A stretch of 20,000 bases of DNA, taken from the NCBI GenBank assembly GCA_000320545.1, contig ADNK01000060.1, positions 1-20,000 of the forward strand. Reading direction: 5' to 3'. Below are positions 8,501 to 18,261 of this stretch, one piece after another. The notes beneath the pieces were generated by a model. That model was given only the letters and a program-made list of their open reading frames with translations, searched no databases and was not told the DNA's origin. The number at the start of each line of letters is the position of its first letter. Position 1 is the first letter of the stretch. The stretch comes from Bigelowiella natans CCMP2755. Its lineage: Eukaryota > Cercozoa > Chlorarachniophyceae. The position numbers and the translations under genes are program-made.

Positions 8501-10572
8501 ACGCCGCGACGACCTGCTGGTGAATTCAGTGTTCTCACGGCCATGCAGTCAAACATGGCTGCTAGTTCCAAGCCCCCCCCTTCCGCCAGACTGCAGGGAA
8601 AACTTCTATCGAATAGCGAATCTAAACAAAGGAGATTGATGGATTCCCAACCGCAGGATGATGTGCAGGAAGGTATTAAGTCATCACACAACGGCTGCGA
8701 ATTATTCAAGATATTAGATTATCTGCATGTATAATAATAATAATAATAATACCTGTAAGGAACGATCACGTGCAAATATACTACCTATGTTGATGCAACT
8801 TGCACAATATTATGACCAAAACTATCATGTGCTTTCTTCTCCCTCTACTGTGCAGAGTCCGAGGACGAATATGGCGACGACGACTTCGATAACGATTACG
8901 ACGACGATTTTGAAGATGATCCAGCACTTGAAAAGCTAGATTTCGACGATATGAAGCAACCTCCTTCTGTGGTGAATTCCACTACAAATTCTTGACCGTT
9001 TGGTGGTGTTGTGATGGTGGATGCCGTTATTGTGAGAAACAAAGTGTATGATGATATATAAAAAGAGAAAAGCATTTGAATGTGAATGTGTGTGCTGTGT
9101 GTGCATTTTAAGAAGGTTCCTTCCAAGAAAAATGGTGGCTTTTCAATCCATTCATCATCATCATCATCATCATCCACAAACCAGAGTGCTCTTCGTTCGT
9201 ATAGGTGGTTAGTAGGCATAGTGCGATGATGTATATGCATGCCGCACACTACTTCTTTTGGTAGTTGTCGTAAGTAAAAATGCCGTCTACTTGTTTGAAG
9301 GATTACTTACGGAAGAGGAGAATAATAATAACAACATAAATAAGTGTCTTCAATAGAAGAACAAACATGGGGTTCTCGAAATCTACTCTTACTATGGTTT
9401 GATCTCTCTCTCTAATAATAGCCCTGCTTTGAGTCGGAGCCGCCAACACAAGCAACAACAACCAAAAGCAGGAGCAGCAGCAAGCGAGTGGCTGGTAGAG
9501 CGTGTCTATGTTCCGAAACGAAGAACTAGCCCAGAAGAACACGCCACAATTAAGAGGGAAAAGCAGGTAGTGGTGCGGTTAGATAGAGAATAGATGTGCC
9601 AGAACACCTCACCTCACAACTGAAGTAGTAACGTGAGACGATGTCATGATTTTGTGTATATGTTTATTTTAACCGCAATGATGATCCAAGTCGCTAGAAC
9701 TAATGCAAGTTCCCCCCTTTCATCCTCTCTCCTTCTGCTGCCTAAAGCGTGTAGACAGCATTATGCGTGATGTGGAGCTGAGCTTCGAGTCGTTTGATCT
9801 TATCCGCCGTGATGCCAAACGCCCTTACGAGGTACATAGAACATTGCTACTTCTAATAAAACAACAAACCAACAACCACGACATTCTTCTCTACCGACTG
9901 TTGCACAAGACGCGGAAGATTTGTTTTTCTCCTCTCTTGAGCACCCGTTGTCGCTTGATTCTTTCTCTATTGTTTTGCTACTAATAATGCATATATGGTG
10001 GTGACTGGCCATGACTGATCATCTCCCTTCACAAGGCTCACATTCGTGCTATTGCTCGGGGAAGCATCAAGGAATCCGCAACACAGTACAACGATGACTG
10101 GCGTGATGTGTCTGTGCAAACGGATAAGCTTAGAAAGCACAACATCGCAACGCAACATCCTGACTACTTGCAGACTGGAGCAGCCATCACAGATTCAGCA
10201 GCTGCTCGTCTTCCTGACTTCGTATATCGAGCTGCACAGGTAATAGAGTCGCTGATACTGGAGAGAAACAGAGGCATAGGGTTCTGGAGCTTACCGATAA
10301 CGACAGGAAGTGATGGATATTCCTACGCAGCAGCAGCTACTAAAGATGCCCCCCCCCTTACTACCGAGTCGTCATTTACACTCACGCTCCCCAGAGTTTT
10401 GAGTAGGAGGAGGGTGCTCTGCATGCATTTCTCGGCATCAGACCCCAACGTGCTGCTAGTGTCATATGGCAAGGAAAAAGGGGGAGGGAAGGAGGCGGAG
10501 GCGAAAGGAGAGAAGAAGTCGTCTCAGCCACGGCCATCGAGCAAAGGACCAAAGATGCATGTACGTAATAGA

Positions 10573-10609
<37 letters not shown>

Positions 10610-12582
10610 ATATAGGTGCTGTATAGGAAGAAGTAGTAGAAAAAAGGAAAGAGAAAGGGAAGAGGAGGGTTAAGAAAGCGCGATAATATTCAACAAGAAT
10701 AACAACCATTAGAACCACGAAAAGATATATTATGCTATCGCAATCCTTAAAACGACGAGCATCATTGACCTAGTGCATTTGTACATTTGTCTTCTTCTTC
10801 TCTACTTATTCTTGCTGTTGTCTTCACCCTTACCCTTCTATATGCTCAATACTACTGGCTACTACCACTAATGCTACTACAGGTTCTGAGCCCCAAGGAA
10901 TGGGAGGAGCAGGTGCTGCCCTTAAAGGCCTTAGTGTGTGTCTGGCGTATCAATCAGCCTGAATCACCCGCAACCGTCCTCTACCTAGAGGAGGAGGCTG
11001 TTAGCATAGGACTGTCGTTGGAGAATTACATCGCATTTGCAGGAACTCGATCTGGGTCTATTGTGGTGTGGGATCTGCGAGAGAAACCGATATTACATCG
11101 AAAGGCTGCTAAGGAAGGGCCATTGGAATCCCTAGTAGTGCTGCGGCATCCTTCATTCTCCACCGATCACTTGCTCGGCCAGAATCATACGTACCCTGTA
11201 AAGAAGGTCATCGCACTTCATTCTGAAGAACGCCAATACAGTAGTGGAGCTGGGGGAGCAGCAAGCGAAAATGGAAGAAAGGAAAATCAAAAGCACCAGC
11301 CAAACAGTAGTAATAGTAGTAGTAGTAGCAGCAGTAGTAGTAGCATAAGGAGGAGGAGGAAGAGGAGGAATACGACCTCTTTCCAGCTTGCTAGCGTCGA
11401 TGAAAGCGGAACAACCATTATATGGACTATTGTGGAGCTACAAACGGTATGCAAATAATAATCATAATAATAATAATAATATATACATAAGCATGCACTA
11501 TTCGATGGTACATGTTGACCACATCATGATGATTTTCATTTACTCCTCCCCTTCATCAGGGTGACGTCGCTGGGTCGGAGACTGATTTCGGGCTCAATCT
11601 TGGTTCTCGCATCAAAGTTATAAAATCCATAGAATTGCTTAGAAGCGATAAGCTGCGGTGCCATGCAGCCATCGACATTAAGATGAGCAAGAAAGACCCA
11701 TCGCACCTCCTGCTAGCTCTGCAAAACGGAACTGTGACTCGAAGAAGCAGATTCGGCGGACGACCCTCTCCTACTGCTTACTTCAACTTGAAACAGGGTG
11801 CTTTCGAGGAGGAAATCACCGATTTCAACGACGAGTATCTAATGGGAAAGGAAAGTCAAGAAGGCGAGGCGAAGGAAGCTACTACTGCTGCTGCTGCTAG
11901 AAATAAGGATTGGGGCTTCAATTGGGAGCTTTTGGAGCCTGAAAAGGAACCGGATGCGAGAGCTAGTTTCACGCGGCTGATGTCCAACGGTGGGTCGTTG
12001 CTAAATTCCGACAAGAAGGACACCAGTAGCAAATTCCTCGATATGCCACCTCCCTGTGCCCTTCGAGATCCTTGCACATGCATCGCCATTTCCCCATTTT
12101 GCCATGACTTCTTCCTCACTGCGTATCGCAGCGGTCAGCTCAGTTTATTCCGTCTATCCCTTTGCCGCCCAGTAAAGACTTGGTCTATGTTTGGCAACGG
12201 AGCCATACGGAATGTACGATGGTCATCGACTCGTCCTGCTGTCTTCTACGCTCTAGATGCCTCCGGAATGCTACACTCATTTGACCTCTTGCAAACGGAA
12301 TACGGCCCTGCCAACTCTATTCTGCTCGAGAAAGCGACGAGGGGAGCTGCATCCACATCACTCATCGATCTCTCGTGCGCTACCCAAGAGGCAAAGGAAG
12401 CTGCTACAGGAATTTATAAGAAGAATAAAAGAGAAAACAAGACAACAATGATGCGGCCTACGTTAGCTTACGCGGACCAAGCAACAGCCACGATTACCAT
12501 TTCCGGTGTCACAGGGAAGTACGCCATACCCAAAAAAAACGAATTGGTGGAGCTTCAGAGTCTTTTGTCTCACCTTTGTTGA
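4869..12582 (+). CDS. DYNC2I1: Dynein-2 intermediate chain, WDR60 family WD-repeat protein
   Basis: Subunit of the dynein-2 motor that drives retrograde intraflagellar transport. Phase-consistent exons: 4869-5019, 5228-5419, 5948-6040, 8301-8370, 8494-8672, 8856-8968, 9489-9566, 9748-9831, 10036-10560, 10883-11446, 11560-12582. They sum to 1024 codons including TGA, near the roughly 1050-residue family size. Family marks: acidic DNDYDDDFEDD in the N-half; SVQTDKLRKHNIATQHP (vertebrate QTEEI..WTQHP); then WD blades with IAFAGTRSGSIVVWDLRE, LASVDESGTTIIW, FGLNLGSRIKVIKS, FLTAYRSGQLSLF, and WSSTRPAVFYALDASGMLHS. A Ser-rich insert followed by an Arg/Lys stretch interrupts one blade. The last five exons are secure. 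The first three depend on a 2.26-kb intron. The 9489 acceptor could instead be 9453 (CACAAG), which is also in phase. If no splice is made at 8968 or 8971, the acidic exon ends at a TGA (8993-8995). Confidence 0.85.
5446..5536. repeat. (TG)n/(AG)n compound microsatellite in a DYNC2I1 intron
   Basis: About 22 TG-type units (5446-5492) are followed by about 20 AG units (5495-5536). The tract lies 27 bases after the proposed donor at 5419/5420. Past it, an open frame runs from about 5540 to 5703 (VRCIEKMKCLVDLL...); it could enter the gene in phase but ends in TGA, so I left it out of the model. Confidence 0.93.
7040..7429 (+). pseudogene. Coding-like frame with one internal stop and a Cys cluster, unrecognised
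   Basis: One plus-strand frame runs from ATG at 7040 (MCNHSGIALFRAGSEFKKGL) to TGA at 7250-7252. It continues in the same frame from 7253 to TGA at 7427-7429. The second half carries GVKKLKQTGEVPCKEGGDCD followed by LCEARW, giving Cys-x5-Cys-x2-Cys. The residue mix is balanced and charged, unlike the repeat-derived frames elsewhere. It may be a decayed mobile-element protein or exons of a small gene (CAG|GTGGTGAC near 7329 is a possible acceptor). I recognise no family. Confidence 0.3.
7293..7324. repeat. Tandem 16-bp duplication
   Basis: CAACTTCTTTTGTGTG occurs twice, head to tail (7293-7308 and 7309-7324). It lies inside the coding-like frame at 7253-7429 and looks like a recent local duplication. 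Confidence 0.9.
7551..7725 (+). CDS. Orphan coding-like exon, unrecognised
   Basis: An open frame from ATG at 7551 (MDKPRMFSLSDNPKSQKLI, then HFTATVKEALTSRRK) reaches a donor AAG|GTACTA at 7725/7726 in phase 0. It stays open to 7812 if unspliced. The frame also extends upstream through SICLPRFSAWIEL to an acceptor CTTCAG near 7502. Composition is that of a real protein, with many C-ending codons and no repeats. It could be an extra or alternative first exon of the downstream gene, a separate small gene, or part of an inserted element. Phase 0 does not match the next exons at 8301 or 8494. Confidence 0.3.
8730..8750. repeat. (AAT)n microsatellite in a DYNC2I1 intron
   Basis: About seven ATA/AAT units lie between the exons ending at 8672 and starting at 8856. 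Confidence 0.93.
9152..9174. repeat. (ATC)n microsatellite in a DYNC2I1 intron
   Basis: About seven TCA units. On the minus strand they read as poly-Asp, a repeat artefact. Confidence 0.93.
10575..10608. repeat. (TG)n microsatellite just after a DYNC2I1 donor
   Basis: About seventeen TG units start 14 bases after the donor GTACGT at 10561. Confidence 0.95.
11305..11344 (+). repeat. In-frame (AGT/AGC)n tract encoding poly-Ser in DYNC2I1
   Basis: Within the exon 10883-11446, an AGT/AGC tract encodes about thirteen residues, nearly all Ser, preceded by Asn-rich and followed by Arg/Lys-rich codons. It falls between the blade containing VVWDLRE and the strand FQLASVDESGTTIIW, so it is probably a surface loop. 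It is the only clear coding microsatellite among the secure exons. Confidence 0.85.
11465..11482. repeat. (AAT)n microsatellite in the last DYNC2I1 intron
   Basis: About six ATA/AAT units follow the donor GTATGC at 11447. Confidence 0.9.
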
Positions 12583-13668
12583 TGCTCAAAATACGCAGAC
12601 ACATTCGTATGTGTATTCCTTTATTAGTTTATATATTACGTTATTGTGAAAATTGGGTAGCATCTGCATGCCATCATGCCGTGCGTACGTGCTATAGTAT
12701 TAACTATAGGCACAGAGTGCACGCACCATGCATAGTAGATATAGGGGTATGCATGTTGCAGCAGCTACGTTGGGCGTAATGATATGGAAAAACTACTACA
12801 TATTTCAAATATCGTCTACTGGCCAACATTTGGCGCGTAGCAGCTTGTTTAGCACCGCAGCAAGGCATGTCATATACATAATGCCTTTTTGATAAGAGCA
12901 AATGATGCATTTCTGCGCGAGGCATGCGTGCAAGGATTACATACAGGAAATCCAGCTAGCTGTGGCGTCGTCCACGCGTACGCGATTAGTTGCTGCTAGA
13001 TTGAATTTACGCCAATCACAGAGGTAGGGAAAAATTCCAACGTCGCCTCATCAGTGTAAACATATATACAGAATAGATCACATCCACAATATAAACGTAG
13101 GCACGAATACTTGTGGTGCTGTCGGCGATGAATGGATGGCCTATTATACGCGTGGCGTTTTAAAGCTGAACAAATTTCAAAAATTTCGCTTCCTGCGATT
13201 CATCTTTGAATTTCGATTCTTCTTCCGCGCCCTGACAGCATTCAGAGGGAAAACATGAAGGTATTTAATGAAAATGAAGCAATATTTCAACGTGACGACG
13301 CGATACTAAGGACAGTACGCGTGCATGTCATACACAAGGTACTAATAAATGAGCATGTGTATCATATTCATATATTTCAAAAAAAAAATAGGCATAAATA
13401 AAAAATGTGTAGGTAATTTAGCAGTCGCGGTAGGTAGCAATATGCTTTGATGTTTTACTTGATGCCAGCTTGCTTTGCCTTTTCATCTCTAGGCTCCCCT
13501 CTCCCAGACAGACCCGAGTTTCTGCGATACAGCATGCAAGGATGGACATGGAAACCAAACGACAAAAGACACAGGACCGTCAAATTTATAATATTTTTGG
13601 GCTAACGACAACATAATTAGGAAATTAAGTAGCAGCAGTAATATGTTTTTAGTGTTGCATCATTATCA
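12583..13668. other. Intergenic region between two convergent genes
   Basis: It separates the stop of DYNC2I1 (+) from the stop of the UBA-domain gene (-). It is AT-rich with scattered GCATGC/TGCATG palindromes around 12660-12930 and a short A run near 13379. I see no tRNA, no conserved ORF and no clear AATAAA next to either stop. The open frames of about 65-75 codons here have no coding character. Confidence 0.7.
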
Positions 13669-14826
13669 TCACTTCTTCTTAGTCGACGCTCTTCCTCCTG
13701 AAGACATGCCTAAATCATGATCCGAGTGGACCCCAAGCCTTGCAAGTTCCTCAATCCTGTCACGCCTGAATAATCATAATAGAAATTATGATGCTTTTAT
13801 GGAATGGAGAACAACATTCAGCCATCGCCTAATATTTGTTGTAAAGTTGTTTCCTATCTCCTCCTCATCATCATCCTTCTCCGTCCTCTCTCCAATTATT
13901 CGATTTTGTCTTGTTGAAATATCTTCATTTGTCGTTGTTGTTCTTCTTCATCTTATCGTGCTCGATAATATTTCTGGGGAATGATCGTACTCAAGTTCTT
14001 CCCGCACTTCTCTCTCCACACTTCGCTCCCTTCGCGGTGGCGCCATAGACTGCTGATGCCCACCTTAACACACGCAGCAGCAGCACACAGCATTATTGTC
14101 AGGTAAATTATTTGAAGTGTGCAGTTTACATGTGCTATCGATGCAGAATGCACGAAAACTGCAGATAAGATGACAATGATGGGATGTGTACATCCGTGAT
14201 GTGAATGCGTGCAGCAGCTTTATTTTGTCTTCTGATTGATTTGCGATACTACCCCGCTTTGTCCGAGTGGACTTCACCCCTGATTTGGATCGAAAGAGGA
14301 GAGACAAGGGGTCGGGGGAGATGAAAGTGATGAATCTTTACAGTACATGAAAAAGGAAGGGATTGATAACTGCGGCCCATACAGCAGCTGCACAGTTCAA
14401 TTATCTTTTTCATCATTGAAAAGCATCGCCTCAAATTTCTAATCATTCTTAGAAGTTCTCACTAGTCTTGGCGTTATCCAGTCGTGTTCTTCGCTTATCG
14501 CGCGCTATATCGTCAGGAGAGGGAGTCGAAAAGTCGAATCTCTGTTTCATCGTCAAATAGATTAGAACAGATCGTTTTCACACTTAGGCAGATACATCAT
14601 CTCCTTATGATACGTTATTTTTGTACGTTTGACTTAACTCATTACCCTTATCCCGACCTCCACGGAGGACGAAGAACTGTCCATATTGTAAGTGTACAAA
14701 CGAGAAAGTGCAGAGACCACAGCAGCAGGAGGGAATGAGGAGGAAGAAAGGCTTGAACCCTAACAACAATACACATTTCATTTTGTGTATAGTAATATAA
14801 GGATCATCTACGTTGGAGGAAAAATA

Positions 14827-14860
<34 letters not shown>

Positions 14861-15695
14861 CAGCAGTATCAGCAGCTACGCAGCCTATGCAAAAGCGTGG
14901 CGAAGCAGGGTCTTGGTACATAAATGCATGCATACCACATTCACATGTACTGCATGTTCGCTGCTGCTGCGACTACTACTTACTACCAGTACTACTATTA
15001 CTTTTGTTTTCATTCTTGTTCCTGGCCAAACTGAGACTCCGCTCTGTTCCATTAACGCAACAAAGTCCTCAAGGGGAAAGTAGGAAGACGAAGAAGGAGG
15101 ATAAGACATTGACGGGACTGAGAGATCATCAACGTCCTCCCCCAAGAGAATTCCCATGGGTGATGGCTTTGCTATCCCCACCGGAGCAATCAGCTTCTTC
15201 GAGGACCGAACAGGCTGCATAGCTATCTTTGGAGAATGATCATCACGATGATGATGCTGATCAAACTCTTTGCGGGAGAGAGAAGATTCACCGTCCAATA
15301 CCGCATCCTTGTTCTTCTGACCCTCCTGGCTATGCTCCAAGTTGGCCTTTGTCTCTAGATGCATCTTTGTCATCGTTCCTTCTCTCCCCTTAAGAATGGC
15401 ATTCTTTGCATCTGCTTTTTTGGGAGTTCCTGGTCTCTCCGTCTCGGATTGATTTATATTCTCCCTTTCAATCGTCATGTCCTCGCTGCTGCTACTGCTA
15501 CTACTATCTGCAGAAGAAAAAGGATTGGGTGAGAAAGCAACAACGTACCATAAAATGACAACCACCTTGCTCCAAAAGCCAAGCTACAGCTTCTTCAACA
15601 TCGCCATCAGCCTCCTTAAGGGCTCTTATGGCTTTTGCACGCGTAAATTCTGGCCCTACTGCAGCCAGCACCTCATCTACGTTGCAATCCGCCAT
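13669..15695 (-). CDS. UBA-domain protein with an unrecognised charged C-terminal tail
   Basis: Six phase-matched exons, read on the minus strand: 15695-15566, 15507-15002, 14676-14646, 14279-14253, 14063-13991, 13765-13669. They total 288 codons ending in TGA. Residues 1-43 form a ubiquitin-associated domain (NVDEVLAAVG, then FTRAKAIRALKEADGDVEEA and VAWLLEQ), a three-helix fold that usually binds ubiquitin. Next come a poly-Ser stretch, a Lys/Glu/Asp-rich linker, FPLEDFVALMEQSGVSVWP and MKTKFFVLRGGRDKGVKS. The end is a likely coiled coil (RERSVEREVREELERDRIEE) followed by LARLGVHSDHDLGM and a basic STKKK terminus. Exons 3 and 4 are only 31 and 27 nt, yet their joins keep frame and give coherent protein. 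No ubiquitin-like or catalytic domain is visible. The start is the ATG at 15695; the preceding codon is GTG. The UBA call is solid, while the function of the rest is unknown. Confidence 0.8.
14827..14860. repeat. (GAT)n microsatellite in a UBA-gene intron
   Basis: Eleven GAT units in the 325-bp intron between exons 2 and 3 of the minus-strand UBA gene. The poly-Asp frame on the plus strand is an artefact. Confidence 0.95.
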
Positions 15696-16528
15696 CACAG
15701 TCGGGACTCGTAGTGCCGGTCGCTTCTAAAAAGGTAGACCAAAATATATCGAGGAAACTTCGTACAATTCACCAGATACATGATAATACCAAAGTATATC
15801 ATAATCCATGCCCAGAACTTCCACAAAACATGACTACCGCAACTGGGATTGCATGGTTCAAGTTGGACGTCCAACGTCGTGTTCGGCAAAGAGTTTGCTC
15901 GACTCGTGCGTGCATGGAATCGAGTCACAGGGCGGAATTCATGTGAATGAATCCCTTGGGGATCATTACTTTAGTCCCTTCGTTCGTTCGTTGTGCGCAC
16001 CGCCAAAACAATGCGCGCTCATTGATGAAGACGAGCAACATTCTGGAATTGTTGTGCAGATTGAAGCTTCATCGATCGCTCACTTGGAAGGCGGACGTGA
16101 TTGTGTTCAGAGCCTTCTCAACGAGTTGGGTGATGAAGTTCACACTTTGTTGTTGCTCTGAATCGGATCGCATTGTGCGCAACACCCATTCGCAGGCAAA
16201 ACGTCTATTTTGTCCCAAAAAAATGAGATTTCAGCAGCAAAGCTGCACAGTGATGCATCAGGTGAGACACAGAGTGACCTTGCATCGAATGATAATGCAG
16301 CTGTGCCTGCGAGCGATTGCGCGCATCACGCACAGCATCGTGTGTCATGCCATCACGTGTTGCATGCATTGGATTTTCTCACTCATGCGTTCGATCGGTG
16401 CCGTCACGGGCGTGTTTGCGATCGCTTCTGGATGCACATAGCGGGAGGTGAAATGCAACTAGACAATGGCTAGATGGCAACGTGTGTCACAACATGAATC
16501 TAGGATCATTGAACAGAGAGCACCCTGT
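15696..16528. other. TGCA-rich tract upstream of the UBA gene, with long overlapping open frames
   Basis: It lies between the start of the UBA gene and the stop of CFAP418, both minus-strand, so it must contain the UBA-gene promoter. It has no microsatellites and stays open in two plus-strand frames at once: ATG 15808 to TGA 16161, resuming in the same frame to TAG 16473; and 15947 to 16441 in another. Pieces such as HSGIVVQIEASSIAHLEGGR look protein-like, but no domain, start context or splice pattern supports a gene. It resembles the 6.1-8.2 kb tract in texture. Confidence 0.45.
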
Positions 16529-17340
16529 CTAACACCGGCCGGCACAAGTCCATCTGAACTTGCTAAAGATGCTTGAATCATCCAAAGAAGACACTTTTTC
16601 CAACGAAATCCATGAGCATTGGCAGCAATAAGCTGCATTTCCTAACAAATTCGAAATGATCATTAATCGTTACACGCTTAGTTCCTCTAATAAATGAGTT
16701 AACCTTGCGTTGATAAAAGATTCACCGAGAGTCTCGCTACGTTGGGAGTATTGTTTCGAAAGAATAGATAACTCACCTTGTCATTCCATCTGAAAGACGT
16801 AGCGCAACATATGAACTTATGAGATTGCTGGACAGCATGGAATAATGCGAACGGCATTCAACTTACTTTGAATTATCAAAGCGAAGCACTTCAAAATCAC
16901 AGCTCGTGCATCGCATACGTGTACATAATTTCCTTCCATCAGTTCTGCGCAAACAGAGGTATGTAAAAAGGATGAAACCATGGTTGCTCACTTCCGTTTC
17001 AGTATTGAGAAGCTTCACTCTTTTCCCAAAAAAAGCAAGCATAGATAAATCCTGAAGTAAATCATACCTAGACGAATTGCCAGGCCCTAAATAAACCTTA
17101 TTGCACCTACGTAGCGAGAATTAAAAGACTCACAAAGGCAATTTATCGAAGTGCACATCACCACAGAAGATGGCATGGAATAATATGGGCGCCTACTTTG
17201 TTTTCTTGGATAAGGACGATTCGCTACCGCTGGTAGAAAATTTTTTCTTATCATTCCCCGTGACGTGTAATGCATCCACCGAGTCTATCTCATTCAGCAA
17301 CTCATCAATTTCTCCTATGTGCATAAATGCATTGAGATAT

Positions 17341-17388
<48 letters not shown>

Positions 17389-17883
17389 GCACACATATGC
17401 GCACATCGGTTTGCGCCTCGAAAGTGTGTATGTACTCTATGTGCGTGTTAACTTAGACTACATCATGTGGCATTGGTACTGTGAGATGAAACCTACCTAA
17501 AGCTGTTGTAGGAGACATAGCTGGCTTTTCCGATCCGGTTTTCTAAATAATATGTCCAAATCCTCACGTTCTTCTTCTAAGGATTATCAACATAGTTGCA
17601 AACCGAACCCCACACATATTTCCTCCTCTTTCACACAAAGATAAAAACCTAATTTCACCTTTCTCTCCGGTGTCGCCACTGTTATTGGGGTGGAAATTTT
17701 CGTCGTCTTCGTCTTTGGCTCGGGCTGCGGTTGGGAGAATTTCTGGATTGCACTCGATCTAAGAAGGGGCGTTGAAAAATGAGGAAAGACAAGGAGGTGG
17801 AGTGACAAGTGATTTACGAACCCCGAGCCGGTTGCCTCATCAAGGACGCCGTCGACCTCGGCCAGGAGCTGGTCTACATCCAT
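16529..17883 (-). CDS. CFAP418: Cilium-associated protein, CFAP418 (C8orf37) family
   Basis: Cilium- and photoreceptor-associated protein of flagellated eukaryotes. Eight exons, minus strand, all GT-AG and in phase: 17883-17822, 17758-17659, 17542-17497, 17314-17197, 17106-17068, 16944-16867, 16789-16704, 16641-16529. They give 213 residues; human C8orf37 has about 207. The N-terminus MDVDQLLAEVDGVL matches the family's acidic DELLDEV start, and a second copy, EIDELLNEIDSV, lies mid-protein. The conserved C-terminal domain follows: CNKVYLGPGNSS (family CSPVYLGGSS), CTRMRCTSCDFEVLRFD (LRCIACDF), WNDKVSYLFFRNNTP (WDKSCDYLFFRNNMP), YCCQCSWISLEKV (YACQCSWRTIEEV) and FRWTCAGRC (LRWVCGKH). All Cys-rich motifs are kept, and the stop is TAG. 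The gene diverges from the flavoenzyme gene next door. Confidence 0.93.
17345..17385. repeat. (CA)n microsatellite in a CFAP418 intron
   Basis: About twenty CA units in the intron between exons 3 and 4. On the coding strand this is (TG)n, about 30 nt upstream of the exon-4 acceptor. Confidence 0.95.
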
Positions 17884-18261
17884 TCGGCTACAAAAGTGTA
17901 CTACCCACTTAGGAGTAGTAGCAGCCCTCGAGCTTTTGAGGGTCGTCTATTCTCTCTCCCCCCTGCTGGTGTTCTATTTGCTGCTGTTGGATTGTTATCC
18001 GTAACCGCTATGAGAAGCAGTTCTCAGGGGATGGGACAGACAGATAACAACAATTACAACAACATTACCAACAACAATAACAACAATGTTGCATGTGCTC
18101 AGATGTTTTATGCTGTAAAAATTGTCCAAGAAAGCCGCAGCATCGGTTCATGTGATAATCGTTTTGGATTGGTTGTCGCAGTGGGTATTTAGAGGTGGTT
18201 CTGGGATAAGATTAGGATAAAAATCATCGGAAGAGAAAAGAGATACCCTCCTCTCCTCCAA
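17884..18261. promoter_or_regulatory. 378-bp divergent intergenic region, probable bidirectional promoter
   Basis: CFAP418 starts leftward at 17883 and the flavoenzyme starts rightward at 18262, so both promoters and 5' leaders must fit in this stretch unless untranslated exons lie elsewhere. It contains an (AAC)n-like tract at about 18046-18088 and short TC-rich runs (17950-17963 and just before 18262). I see no TATA box in a convincing position. The open frames inside it are repeat-driven. Confidence 0.6.
18046..18088. repeat. Imperfect (AAC)n tract in the divergent promoter region
   Basis: Roughly eleven AAC-type triplets with interruptions (AACAACAATTACAACAACAT...). It lies about 170 bases upstream of the flavoenzyme start codon. 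Confidence 0.85.

Noticed and set aside
8993-8995. TGA ending a short acidic protein after the 8856 exon
   Set aside because: A donor in phase at 8968 or 8971 and the WDR60 features on both sides make splicing more likely than a stop, though it is not excluded.
9399-9422. Acceptor TAATAATAG at 9421 as the start of the DYNC2I1 exon
   Set aside because: It has the better pyrimidine tract but gives phase 2, and the preceding exon has only phase-0 donors. Acceptors at 9453 or 9489 fit.
12704-12925. 73-codon minus-strand frame between DYNC2I1 and the UBA gene
   Set aside because: It has no coding character, no splice structure, and lies between two gene ends.
15947-16441. 164-codon plus-strand frame as a gene
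   Set aside because: It overlaps another long frame in a different register and has a Cys/His/Arg-heavy composition typical of unselected TGCA-rich DNA.
16777-16789. A 13-nt microexon in CFAP418 with donor AAG|GTGAGT
   Set aside because: The GTGAGT looks like a donor, but reading through it gives VSYLFFRNNTP, matching the conserved family motif, so the exon continues to 16704.
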